Origin: Lutibacter sp.
GTDB taxonomy: Bacteria; Bacteroidota; Bacteroidia; Flavobacteriales; Flavobacteriaceae
DNA length: 35,076 nt
Assembly: GCF_013041805.1 (NCBI RefSeq)
Contig: NZ_JABDRI010000009.1
Span: 1 to 35,076, forward strand
Reading direction: 5' to 3'
The stretch's first letter is position 1; every line of letters begins with the position of its first letter. This document shows, in pieces, positions 16,647 to 24,350 of this stretch. Below the pieces are notes generated by a model. That model was not told where the DNA came from. It searched no databases and saw nothing but the letters and a program-made list of their open reading frames with translations. A program made the position numbers and the translations under genes.

Positions 16647-17029
16647 ATAATTGAGTTTTATTTCCTTTTAAGAATGAGATATGATAAATTTGAATTATTC
16701 ATAAACTTATTGCTGTTCAAAAAATAGTTTTATAAAACAGTTTGAATTATTACTAAAAAAAGAAGTAGAGGGAACCCAATTTTTTTTTCATAATATTGTT
16801 TATTAAAATTTCGTTTGGGGAGTTTGATAACAAGTTTGGTTTATAAAAGAAATAATAAACAAACTTTTTTTTAAATAAAAAAGGGGCTAAAAATTATTGT
16901 TTTTTAGTGAAATTTTAATTTATTAAAATAAAATTATAAAGTATTTATTAGAAATTAGATGATAAATGTTAGCTAATTAGATTATTAGTGAAATATTTTA
17001 CTTTATTAATTTTTTTAACTAAGCTAGGG
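16647..17029. other. Non-coding gap, very AT-rich
   Basis: No frame with coding character lies here. It contains a repeated TTTGAATTATT (16689-16699 and 16741-16751), a plus-strand TAAATTTG box (16685-16692) without a clear -33 element, and a plus-strand terminator-like hairpin (16832-16872). The promoter of the zinc-ribbon cluster should lie here on the minus strand, but I found no good match to the consensus. Confidence 0.6.
16832..16872 (+). terminator. Terminator-like hairpin facing plus, no known gene upstream
   Basis: Arms 16832-16844 and 16855-16866 pair over 12 base pairs with one bulged G, a 10-base loop, and a run of eight T (16865-16872) that finishes the right arm. The opposite strand has no T-run, so the orientation is plus. 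Confidence 0.4.
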
Positions 17030-17866
17030 TTAGAATTTTATTTCAATCATTATTGGTAAATGATCAGAAATATGACTTTTAGAAATCTCTAAATCATTTA
17101 TATGAGTGTAGGATAGAATTGTTAAGTTTTTTGTAAAAAAATAATCGATTTTTTTTGAAATTTCGTCTAAACTGAATCCATTAAAAGTACCTTTTGGACC
17201 AATTAAAGGAGTATTTGATAGTTCTAACCCATCATCTAAACTTGATTTTAATAATTGAATGGGAGCTTCTTCAGGTGTAAGATTTAAATCTCCCATTAGA
17301 ATTAGCGGAAAATTGGTTGTATTTATTTCGTTTATTTTGGTTAAAATTAATTGAACAGAATTTTTTCTTGCAATTTTTCCTATATGATCAAAATGAGTAT
17401 TAAAGATCCAAACTTTTTTGTGGCTTTTTAAATTTTCAAAAAGTCCATAAGTGCAAATTCTATTTAATGCTGCATCCCAACCTTTTGAAATTTTATTAGG
17501 AGTATTTGAAAGCCAAAATGTATTACTTTCTATTACGTTATATTTTAAAGAATCATAAAATATAGCAGAAAACTCACCTTTATTTTTACCATCCCTACCA
17601 ATACCAATATATTTATAGTTGCTTAGACAGCTATCTATATAGTCAATTTGTTGAATTAATCCTTCTTGAATTCCTAGAATAGCAGGATTGTTATTTTTTA
17701 AAAGTGAAATAATCTTGTCTTTTCTGTTATTCCAATTATTTTCTTTATCTGTATTATTAGCATACCTAATATTATATGAAATAATTTTAGTTGATTGCGC
17801 TATTGTAACACTTAAATTCAATGATATAATTATTAATAGTAAACAGGATTTATTGAAAAGATTCAT
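17030..17866 (-). CDS. Secreted endonuclease/exonuclease/phosphatase-fold protein
   Basis: A 278-residue protein of the EEP superfamily. Residues 1-24 form a signal peptide ending in TIAQ. Active-site blocks are in the expected order: ISYNIRYAN (Asn), ILGIQEG (metal-binding Glu), IFNTHFDHIG (His), LILMGDLNLTPEEAP (Asp, Asn) and SHISDHLPIMIEIKF (the final Asp-His). All key residues are present, so it should be active on a phosphodiester or phosphomonoester outside the cytoplasm. The family covers DNases, sphingomyelinases and inositol phosphatases; sequence alone does not choose between them. The cold-shock gene and its terminator lie just upstream on the same strand, so it is transcribed on its own. 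Confidence 0.88.
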   Translation of the reverse strand: MNLFNKSCLLLIIISLNLSVTIAQSTKIISYNIRYANNTDKENNWNNRKDKIISLLKNNNPAILGIQEGLIQQIDYIDSCLSNYKYIGIGRDGKNKGEFSAIFYDSLKYNVIESNTFWLSNTPNKISKGWDAALNRICTYGLFENLKSHKKVWIFNTHFDHIGKIARKNSVQLILTKINEINTTNFPLILMGDLNLTPEEAPIQLLKSSLDDGLELSNTPLIGPKGTFNGFSLDEISKKIDYFFTKNLTILSYTHINDLEISKSHISDHLPIMIEIKF

Positions 17867-17898
17867 ATTCTAAATAATTATGAAGTTAAAATTAGCAC

Positions 17899-17931
17899 AA
17901 AAAAAAAGCCTATCAAATAAATGATAGGCTT
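17899..17931 (-). terminator. Rho-independent terminator of the cold-shock gene
   Basis: Perfect arms 17906-17915 and 17922-17931 (core GCCTATCA/TGATAGGC) with a six-base loop. A T-run follows on the minus strand (A-run 17899-17907). It lies 29 bases after the stop. Confidence 0.88.
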
Positions 17932-17959
17932 CTACATTGTAAAAAGGTATAAGTATATA

Positions 17960-18151
17960 TTAAATTACTTTTACATTTACTGCGTTTAAGCCTTTTTTAC
18001 CTTCTGTAAGTTCGAATTCAACTTCATCACCTTCACGTATTTCATCGATTAATCCAGAAATGTGTACAAAATGCTCTTTGTTTGAACCTTCTTCGCTGAT
18101 AAATCCAAATCCTTTTGTTTCGTTGAAGAATTTTACTGTTCCTTTACTCAT
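17960..18151 (-). CDS. Cold-shock domain protein (CspA family)
   Basis: A 63-residue single cold-shock domain. RNP1-like KGFGFISEEG and RNP2-like HFVHISGL motifs carry the aromatic residues that stack on single-stranded RNA or DNA. Starts with MSKGTVKFFNETKGFGF, the usual form. It acts as an RNA chaperone in the cytoplasm. It has its own promoter (18181-18211) and a strong terminator, so it is monocistronic. Confidence 0.96.
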   Translation of the reverse strand: MSKGTVKFFNETKGFGFISEEGSNKEHFVHISGLIDEIREGDEVEFELTEGKKGLNAVNVKVI

Positions 18152-18180
18152 TATATTGATATTAAAAATTATATTAGTTG

Positions 18181-18211
18181 CAAATGTACTATTTTATATT
18201 GAAAAAAACAA
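18181..18211 (-). promoter_or_regulatory. Promoter of the cold-shock gene
   Basis: The minus strand reads TTG (18209-18211), 20 bases, then TACATTTG (18181-18188), a full -7 match. The predicted leader is only about 24 bases, much shorter than the leaders of cold-inducible csp genes of enterobacteria. Confidence 0.65.
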
Positions 18212-18271
18212 TATTAATTTTATAAAAATAAATTATTTAAAATAACCATTTATTCTGTGAAAAATTATGGG

Positions 18272-21200
18272 CTATTCTTCAACAAGGACCCAATCTCCTT
18301 TTTGAATTAATGGAATCGCCTGTTTATATTTCAATGATTTATTTTCACCGCTCATCACATTTTTGATGGTTACTTTTTCATTTCTACCTATTTTTCGTTC
18401 AGTTCTAACTATAGTTTCAACTGCCTGTGGCTGCTGTGTTTGGTTCGTTTGTGCGCCTTCATTTTGATTGGAGTACTCCTCTTTACTTAATTGAACTTTT
18501 TCTCTTTTTCGTTCTCTTGCTTGAGAAACTTGATTAGCATCTTGAGAAGGCAGTTCACCTTTAAATAAAAACGATAATACTTCTTTGTTCACTTTATCTA
18601 GCATACCATTAAATAATTCAAAAGACTCAAACTTGTAAATTAATAATGGGTCTTTTTGTTCGTATGTGGCATTCTGAACCGATTGCTTTAACTCATCCAT
18701 CTGGCGTAAATGATCTTTCCAAGTATCATCAATTATAGCCAACGTTATATTTTTTTCAAAATCTGTAACCAATCCTTTTCCTTCAGTTTCATAGGCTTCT
18801 TTTAAGTTTGTAACGACTTTTAGTTCCTTAGTTCCATCAGTAAAAGGAACAACGATGCGTTCATATTTATCACCTTGATTTTCATAAACATCTTTTATAA
18901 CAGGGAAAGCTAATTTAGCACTTCTTTCTAATTTTTCTTTATAATGCTTGTATACAACATCAAAAAGTTGGTCAGTAAGTTCTTGCTCTGAAAGGGATTT
19001 AAATTCTTCTTCAGAAAAAGGAGAGCTTGTTGAAGAAAATCGAATTAACTCAAATTCGAAATTTTGATAATCGCTCGTAATTTTATTTTCTCTAACTAAT
19101 GAGTTACAGGTGTCAAAAACCATATTAACAATATCCACTTGTAAACGGTCTCCATATAATGCATGGCGTCTACGTTTGTAAACTACTTCACGTTGTGAAT
19201 TCATCACATCATCATATTCCAATAATCGTTTACGAACCCCAAAGTTATTTTCTTCTACTTTGCGTTGGGCTCTTTCTATAGATTTGGTAATCATAGAATG
19301 CTGAATAACTTCACCTTCTTTTAATCCCATTCTATCCATCATTTTTGCAATTCGTTCTGAACCAAATAATCGCATTAAATTATCTTCTAAAGAAACATAG
19401 AATTGAGAAGAACCTGGATCACCTTGTCGACCAGCACGTCCACGTAATTGACGGTCAACACGTCGAGAATCATGTCGTTCAGTACCTATAATAGCTAAAC
19501 CACCAGCAGTTTTTACTTCGTCAGATAATTTGATATCTGTTCCACGACCTGCCATATTTGTTGCAATTGTAACAATACCAGCATTACCTGCTTGCTCAAC
19601 AATATCAGCTTCTTTTTTATGCAATTTTGCGTTTAATACATTATGAGTTATTTTTCTTATTGAAAGCATTCTTCCTAATAATTCTGAAATTTCAACTGAT
19701 GTTGTACCAACTAAAACAGGACGACCTTGTTCTACTAATTTTACAATTTCATCTATAACAGCATTGTATTTTTCACGTTTTGTTTTAAATACTAAGTCTT
19801 CTCTATCAAATCGTTCTAACGGAACATTTGTTGGGATTTCAATAACATCTAATTTATATATATCCCAAAACTCGCCAGCTTCAGTAATTGCTGTACCCGT
19901 CATACCCGAAAGTTTACGATACATTCTAAAATAGTTTTGAAGGGTAACCGTAGCATATGTTTGTGTTGCAGCTTCTATCTTAACATTTTCTTTTGCTTCA
20001 ATAGCTTGATGTAACCCGTCAGAATATCGACGCCCATCCATAATACGTCCAGTTTGTTCATCTACAATTTTAATTTTATCATCCATAATAACATACTCAA
20101 TATCTTTTTCAAATAGAGTGTATGCTTTTAATAGCTGATTCATAGTATGTATTCGCTCACTTTTTATGCTAAAGTCACGATATAATTCTTCTTTTTTGGA
20201 TGTTTTATCTTCAGGAGAGCTTTCTTCGTTATCTATTTTTCCGATTTCAGTACTTAAATCTGGTAAAATAAAGAAGTTCTCATCACCGTCATCACCAGAT
20301 AGAAAGGTGATACCTTTATCGGTTAATTCAATTGAATTATTTTTTTCATCAATCACAAAAAATAGATCTTCATCAATTTTGGGCATTTCACGATTGTTAT
20401 CTTGCATATAGAAGTTTTCTGTTTTTTGCAGAAGCTGTCTAATACCTTCCTGACTTAAAAACTTAATTAATGCTTTACTTTTTGGTAACCCTCTATAAAC
20501 TCTAAGAAGTAAAAAACCACCATCTTTTGTATTTCCTTCTTTAATTAACTTTTTTACTTCAGCTAAAACACCTGTTAAATAATTGCGTTGTGTGGAAACA
20601 ATTTTATCTACACTAGGTTTTAATTCGTTGAATTCGTGACGGTCAGCATTTGCAGTAGCACCAGAAATTATTAAAGGTGTACGAGCGTCATCAATTAATA
20701 CAGAATCAACTTCATCAACAATGGCATAATTGTGAGGACGTTGTACTAAATCATTTGGTGAATGCGCCATGTTATCACGCAAATAATCAAACCCAAATTC
20801 ATTATTAGTACCATACGTGATATCTGAATTATAAGCTTTCCTACGTGCATCTGAATTTGGTTCATGGTGGTCTATACAGTCCACACTTAACCCATGAAAT
20901 TCAAAAATTGGGCCCATCCAAGCAGCATCACGTTTTGCTAAATAATCATTCACGGTTACTACGTGCACTCCTTTTCCTGTAAGCGCATTTAAGTAAACAG
21001 GTAATGTAGAAACTAAAGTTTTACCTTCACCAGTCATCATTTCGGCGATTTTACCTTGATGTAAAACGGAACCTCCAATTAATTGAACATCATAGTGAAC
21101 CATGTCCCAAGTAACTTCTTTTCCTTGCGCATCCCAAGTATTAGCCCAAGAAGCTTTTTCATTTTCTAGTGTTATATTATCTCTTCCTGCAGATAATTCA

Positions 21201-21610
21201 CGGTCAAATGGTGTGGCAGTTACTGTAATAGATTTATTTTCTGTAAAACGTTTAGCCGTTTCTTTGATTACCGCAAATGCTTCAGGCATAATTTCTGTTA
21301 ATACCTTTTCAGAGGTTTCATATGAGTTATCTTCTAACTCATCAATTTCTGCATAAATTTCTTCTTTTCTATCAACATTTGCATCATGAGCTTCTTCTTC
21401 TAACTCTTTTATTTTTGAGGTATATATGTTAGTTTCTTCTGCAATTTTCTTTTTGAAATAATTTGTTTTTTCTCTCAGTTCATCATTGGTTAAGGCAGAA
21501 ATTTCCTTTTCAAAAAAATGAACATTTTTAACAATTGGTTGTAATATTTTTAAATCTTTTTTCTTTTTATCTCCAACAAATACTTTCAGTACTGAATTTA
21601 AAATACTCAT
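18272..21610 (-). CDS. secA: Preprotein translocase ATPase SecA
   Basis: The 1112-residue motor that drives unfolded preproteins through SecYEG. Walker A is MTGEGKT at about 192-198, Walker B is the VDEVDSVLIDDARTP block, and the helicase motifs GTTSVEISELLGRML, IATNMAGRGTDI and QLRGRAGRQGDPGSSQFY are intact. The preprotein cross-linking region and the helical scaffold (RKVEENNFGVRKRLLEYDDVMNSQ) are present. Relative to E. coli (901 residues) it has an extra ~150-residue stretch at about 320-490 and an extended, Gln-rich tail. The usual C-terminal zinc motif CxCxSG is absent; the end reads SGENKSLKYKQAIPLIQKGD, which I recall as the normal form in flavobacteria. No promoter match was found in the 172 bases upstream. 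Confidence 0.97.
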   Translation of the reverse strand: MSILNSVLKVFVGDKKKKDLKILQPIVKNVHFFEKEISALTNDELREKTNYFKKKIAEETNIYTSKIKELEEEAHDANVDRKEEIYAEIDELEDNSYETSEKVLTEIMPEAFAVIKETAKRFTENKSITVTATPFDRELSAGRDNITLENEKASWANTWDAQGKEVTWDMVHYDVQLIGGSVLHQGKIAEMMTGEGKTLVSTLPVYLNALTGKGVHVVTVNDYLAKRDAAWMGPIFEFHGLSVDCIDHHEPNSDARRKAYNSDITYGTNNEFGFDYLRDNMAHSPNDLVQRPHNYAIVDEVDSVLIDDARTPLIISGATANADRHEFNELKPSVDKIVSTQRNYLTGVLAEVKKLIKEGNTKDGGFLLLRVYRGLPKSKALIKFLSQEGIRQLLQKTENFYMQDNNREMPKIDEDLFFVIDEKNNSIELTDKGITFLSGDDGDENFFILPDLSTEIGKIDNEESSPEDKTSKKEELYRDFSIKSERIHTMNQLLKAYTLFEKDIEYVIMDDKIKIVDEQTGRIMDGRRYSDGLHQAIEAKENVKIEAATQTYATVTLQNYFRMYRKLSGMTGTAITEAGEFWDIYKLDVIEIPTNVPLERFDREDLVFKTKREKYNAVIDEIVKLVEQGRPVLVGTTSVEISELLGRMLSIRKITHNVLNAKLHKKEADIVEQAGNAGIVTIATNMAGRGTDIKLSDEVKTAGGLAIIGTERHDSRRVDRQLRGRAGRQGDPGSSQFYVSLEDNLMRLFGSERIAKMMDRMGLKEGEVIQHSMITKSIERAQRKVEENNFGVRKRLLEYDDVMNSQREVVYKRRRHALYGDRLQVDIVNMVFDTCNSLVRENKITSDYQNFEFELIRFSSTSSPFSEEEFKSLSEQELTDQLFDVVYKHYKEKLERSAKLAFPVIKDVYENQGDKYERIVVPFTDGTKELKVVTNLKEAYETEGKGLVTDFEKNITLAIIDDTWKDHLRQMDELKQSVQNATYEQKDPLLIYKFESFELFNGMLDKVNKEVLSFLFKGELPSQDANQVSQARERKREKVQLSKEEYSNQNEGAQTNQTQQPQAVETIVRTERKIGRNEKVTIKNVMSGENKSLKYKQAIPLIQKGDWVLVEE

Positions 21611-21741
21611 AATTTAGGTGTCAATTTTTTAGTGATTCTTTGTTTAAAAAAATCAATATTTTGTTATGTATTATAGTAAGCGAATTTAAAATAATTAATT
21701 TTTAAAAGGCTTAAAATATGTTTAAAAGTTAATAATAAAGC

Positions 21742-21769
21742 AAAAAAAAAGTCTCATCAGAGACTTTTT
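21742..21769 (-). terminator. Rho-independent terminator of the DUF2795 gene
   Basis: Stem AAAAAGTCTC (21746-21755) with GAGACTTTTT (21760-21769) and an ATCA loop. A-run (21742-21750) gives a T-run on the minus strand; it separates the DUF2795 gene from secA. It could also work in the plus direction. Confidence 0.8.
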
Positions 21770-21782
21770 GAATTTTATTTAT

Positions 21783-22004
21783 TTAATATTCATCTTCATT
21801 CCAAAGATAATCTTCTTCTGAAGGATAGTCTGGCCAAATCTCTAAAATACTATCAAAGTTTTCATCCTCATCTTCAAGTTCTTGAAGGTTTTCTACAACT
21901 TCTAGGGGTGCTCCAGTTCTAATTGCATAATCAATTAGTTCATCTTTTGTTGCTGGCCAAGGTGCATCTGCTAAATATGATGCTAATTCTAATGTCCAAT
22001 ACAT
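21783..22004 (-). CDS. DUF2795 domain-containing protein
   Basis: A 73-residue acidic protein. It starts MYWTLELASYLADAPWPATKDELIDYAIRTGAPLEVVENL, the standard DUF2795 pattern of a short helical domain, and ends in a Glu/Asp-rich tail. The family is widespread in Bacteroidota and has no known function. Its position next to secA, with its own promoter and terminator, gives no clue to role. Confidence 0.9.
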   Translation of the reverse strand: MYWTLELASYLADAPWPATKDELIDYAIRTGAPLEVVENLQELEDEDENFDSILEIWPDYPSEEDYLWNEDEY

Positions 22005-22027
22005 GTTTTTCTTGTATTAATTTTTTG

Positions 22028-22057
22028 CAAAAATAATTTTTTTACTTAAATAGTCAA
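22028..22057 (-). promoter_or_regulatory. Promoter of the DUF2795 gene
   Basis: The minus strand reads TTG (22055-22057), 19 bases, then TATTTTTG (22028-22035). Both match the Bacteroidota consensus, 24 bases before the ATG. Confidence 0.7.
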
Positions 22058-22092
22058 GTTTTTTAATGCTTTTTTTCAAAATTATAAAGAAC

Positions 22093-22668
22093 TTATTTTA
22101 TTCTCTCAGGAATCCATTTAATTTCCTGAGCTCGATTATCTTTTGTCAATTTTCGTGCCAGTACGAAAAGATAGTCAGAAAGTCTATTCAAATAAATTAA
22201 AATTTCAGATTCAATGGTGCTTTCATCACTGAGATGCGTACTTACTCTTTCAGCTCTCCTGCAAATACAACGTGCAATGTGACAATATGACACTGTAGTG
22301 TGTCCTCCGGGTAAAATAAAATGAGTCATATCGGGCAATAGTTCATTCATTGCGTCAATTTCATTTTCTAATAATTCAATAGAATGTTTGCTTATTTTAT
22401 CAATATTTAAACGCTCTTTTCCGTTTTTAAGTACCTTTTTTTCAGGCGGAGTTGCTAACATAGAACCCAAAATAAACAATTCGTGCTGAATTTTCAGGAG
22501 GATAGTAGACGTATGTTCGTCGATTTTCTGGTCTCTAATTAGGCCAATGTATGAATTTAATTCATCTACAGTTCCATATGCTTCAATTCGTAAATGGTAT
22601 TTTGGAACTCTAGTTCCTCCAAAAAGAGAAGTAGTTCCTTTATCACCTGTTTTTGTATAGATTTTCAT
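22093..22668 (-). CDS. Cob(I)yrinic acid a,c-diamide adenosyltransferase, PduO type
   Basis: A 191-residue ATP:cob(I)alamin adenosyltransferase. The ATP-binding block is IYTKTGDKGTTSLFGGTRVPK near the start; the helical core has VDELNSYIGLIRD, the RCICRRAERVSTHL block with the key Arg/Glu residues, and YLNRLSDYLFVLARKLT at the end. It makes adenosylcobalamin in the cytoplasm. No cobalamin-dependent enzyme or vitamin B12 riboswitch lies in the window. It is 28 bases downstream of the methyltransferase gene on the same strand, so they probably form an operon. Confidence 0.95.
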   Translation of the reverse strand: MKIYTKTGDKGTTSLFGGTRVPKYHLRIEAYGTVDELNSYIGLIRDQKIDEHTSTILLKIQHELFILGSMLATPPEKKVLKNGKERLNIDKISKHSIELLENEIDAMNELLPDMTHFILPGGHTTVSYCHIARCICRRAERVSTHLSDESTIESEILIYLNRLSDYLFVLARKLTKDNRAQEIKWIPERIK

Positions 22669-22696
22669 ATCGCGAATTTAATAATAAATTCTAAAT

Positions 22697-23473
22697 TTAA
22701 ATTCGAATCGTGAAATGTTCTTTTTCTTGCTCTTTTCTAAAGAAAATAATTCCCCAAAAGAAGGTGTCAATGCTTACAGTTACTTTCGAATGTTCTTTAA
22801 TAAAAAGCCAAGCTTCCTGCATTTCTGACGACCAATTTATATCATCAAAAATAAAAACGGAATCATTATGCGCAGCGCTTAAACACAAATTAAAATAGTT
22901 TATAGTAGCTTCTTTTTGGTGGTTTCCATCAAAATATATGAAGTCAAAATTACTATTATTCATAACCTTAGGTAAAGTTTTATTAAAATTACCTTTAACT
23001 ATTTCAATGTTTTTTAGTTTAAACTCATCAAATAATTCTTGAGCAATAGCAGCAGTATTGTTACAACCTTCCAGCGTTGTAATTTTAGATGATGGATTAC
23101 CAATACTAAGCATAGCAGCGCTTAAACCAACAGAAGTACCTATTTCTAGCATGTTTTGAGGTTTTAAATAATTCACTAATCGTAATAGTAATAAGCCTTT
23201 TTTAGTTGAAATACCGGCTATTTTTGTTATATCTTTTACTTTTCGAGTATTACTTTTAAAAACTTTTGATCCTTTTCCAAAATCTGTCACTTTGATCACT
23301 GTTTCGTTATTAATCAACCATTTTCTAATACTTTTAAATAAATTTACATTGTTAAAAGTTGCCTTTTTGTAAAAGCAATTAGTAACTAAATTATATACAA
23401 AAGGAGAATGAACTCCATGTTGATTGGTAGATTTAAATAAAAATAAAATAAATGATTTAACTTTGAACCACAT
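22697..23473 (-). CDS. Class I SAM-dependent methyltransferase (O-methyltransferase-like)
   Basis: A 258-residue Rossmann-fold methyltransferase. Motif I is NMLEIGTSVGLSAAMLSIG at about 118-136, the acidic loop after strand 2 is KITTLEGCNNTAAIAQELF, and motif IV is FDFIYFDGNHQKEATINYF. This resembles the catechol/caffeoyl-type O-methyltransferases; the N-terminal ~100 residues are a short helical cap. There is no signal peptide. Its substrate is unknown. It is divergent from wza, 86 bases away, and shares a likely transcript with the PduO-type gene. Confidence 0.85.
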   Translation of the reverse strand: MWFKVKSFILFLFKSTNQHGVHSPFVYNLVTNCFYKKATFNNVNLFKSIRKWLINNETVIKVTDFGKGSKVFKSNTRKVKDITKIAGISTKKGLLLLRLVNYLKPQNMLEIGTSVGLSAAMLSIGNPSSKITTLEGCNNTAAIAQELFDEFKLKNIEIVKGNFNKTLPKVMNNSNFDFIYFDGNHQKEATINYFNLCLSAAHNDSVFIFDDINWSSEMQEAWLFIKEHSKVTVSIDTFFWGIIFFRKEQEKEHFTIRI

Positions 23474-23532
23474 TAAAATTGAAATTTAACACGAAAATAG
23501 TAGAAATATTATTTTAATCTATCATTTAAAAT

Positions 23533-23540
23533 TATATTTG
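23533..23540 (+). promoter_or_regulatory. Candidate -7 box for wza
   Basis: TATATTTG, a full consensus match, 19 bases before the wza ATG. No TTG lies at the usual distance upstream, so it is weaker than other promoters here. Confidence 0.5.
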
Positions 23541-23559
23541 CTTACTACACTAAATTTAT

Positions 23560-24342
23560 ATGAAGAAACTTTTATTATACGTATTATTTTTAGGCTCCTT
23601 GTCATCTTGCGTTTCTACAAAACAAATGACTTATTTTCAGGGTGAACCAATTGAAAAATCAGATATTTACAAGTTAAATAATGAACCATATCGATTGCAA
23701 GTAAATGATATTTTATATATCGATATCAAAGCAGAAAATGCTGAAATTGTATCATTATTTAAAACACAAGCGGGTAATCAAACTGGTAATGCAAATCAGG
23801 CAGGTGGTTTGTATTTTTCAGGTTATGCGGTTGATAGACATGGAAATATACGAATTCCTTATATTGGAGAAATTAATGTTTTAGGGTATACAGAAAATGA
23901 AGTACGTAAAAAAATTGAATTTGAATTAGGTACCTTTTTAAAAAATCCAGAACTAGTTTTTGTTACTGTAAAATTAGCGGGGATTCGTTTTGTGGTTACT
24001 GGTGAAGTTGGTTCACCGGGTACAGTTAATTTAACTCAAAATGAAGTTTCTATAATTGATGCCATTGCAAACGCAGGTGAAATTACTCAATTAGGTAATA
24101 GAGAAAATGTGTTACTAATTAGAAAAACATTAGATGGCGTAAAAAAGTACAGTATGGATCTTACGAAAATTGATATTTTTGAATCAGAGAATTTTTATGT
24201 ACAACCAAATGATATTATTTATGTAGCCCCTTTAAAACAAAAATCTTGGGGAACTGGAACAACAGGATTGCAATCATTCTCAACAGTTGTAACCGTTTTA
24301 TCCTTTTTAGTTAGTTCTGTTTTATTGGTTAAAAATTTATAA
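23560..24342 (+). CDS. wza: Polysaccharide export outer membrane lipoprotein (Wza-like)
   Basis: A 260-residue lipoprotein. The signal peptide ends in the lipobox LSSC (Cys 17). The Poly_export domain spans about 45-135 (EPYRLQVNDILYIDIKAE, DRHGNIRIPYIGEINVLGYTENEV). An SLBB domain at about 143-225 starts FVVTGEVGSPGTVNLTQNEVSIIDAIANAGE. A hydrophobic segment ends the chain (VVTVLSFLVSSVLLV), the usual outer-membrane C-terminal helix. It forms the outer-membrane channel for capsule or exopolysaccharide. Eight bases upstream of wzc, so they are one operon. The rest of a polysaccharide locus is not visible. Confidence 0.93.
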   Translation: MKKLLLYVLFLGSLSSCVSTKQMTYFQGEPIEKSDIYKLNNEPYRLQVNDILYIDIKAENAEIVSLFKTQAGNQTGNANQAGGLYFSGYAVDRHGNIRIPYIGEINVLGYTENEVRKKIEFELGTFLKNPELVFVTVKLAGIRFVVTGEVGSPGTVNLTQNEVSIIDAIANAGEITQLGNRENVLLIRKTLDGVKKYSMDLTKIDIFESENFYVQPNDIIYVAPLKQKSWGTGTTGLQSFSTVVTVLSFLVSSVLLVKNL

Positions 24343-24350
24343 ATTGAGGT

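Noticed and set aside
16395-16654. Three overlapping plus-strand frames opposite the zinc ribbons
   Set aside because: They mirror the zinc-ribbon module, and the matching plus-strand frames opposite 13161-13461 look alike only because the module is duplicated.
16674-16727. 17-codon frame (MRYDKFELF...) in the non-coding gap, plus strand
   Set aside because: Too short, AT-rich by chance and without a promoter at the right distance.
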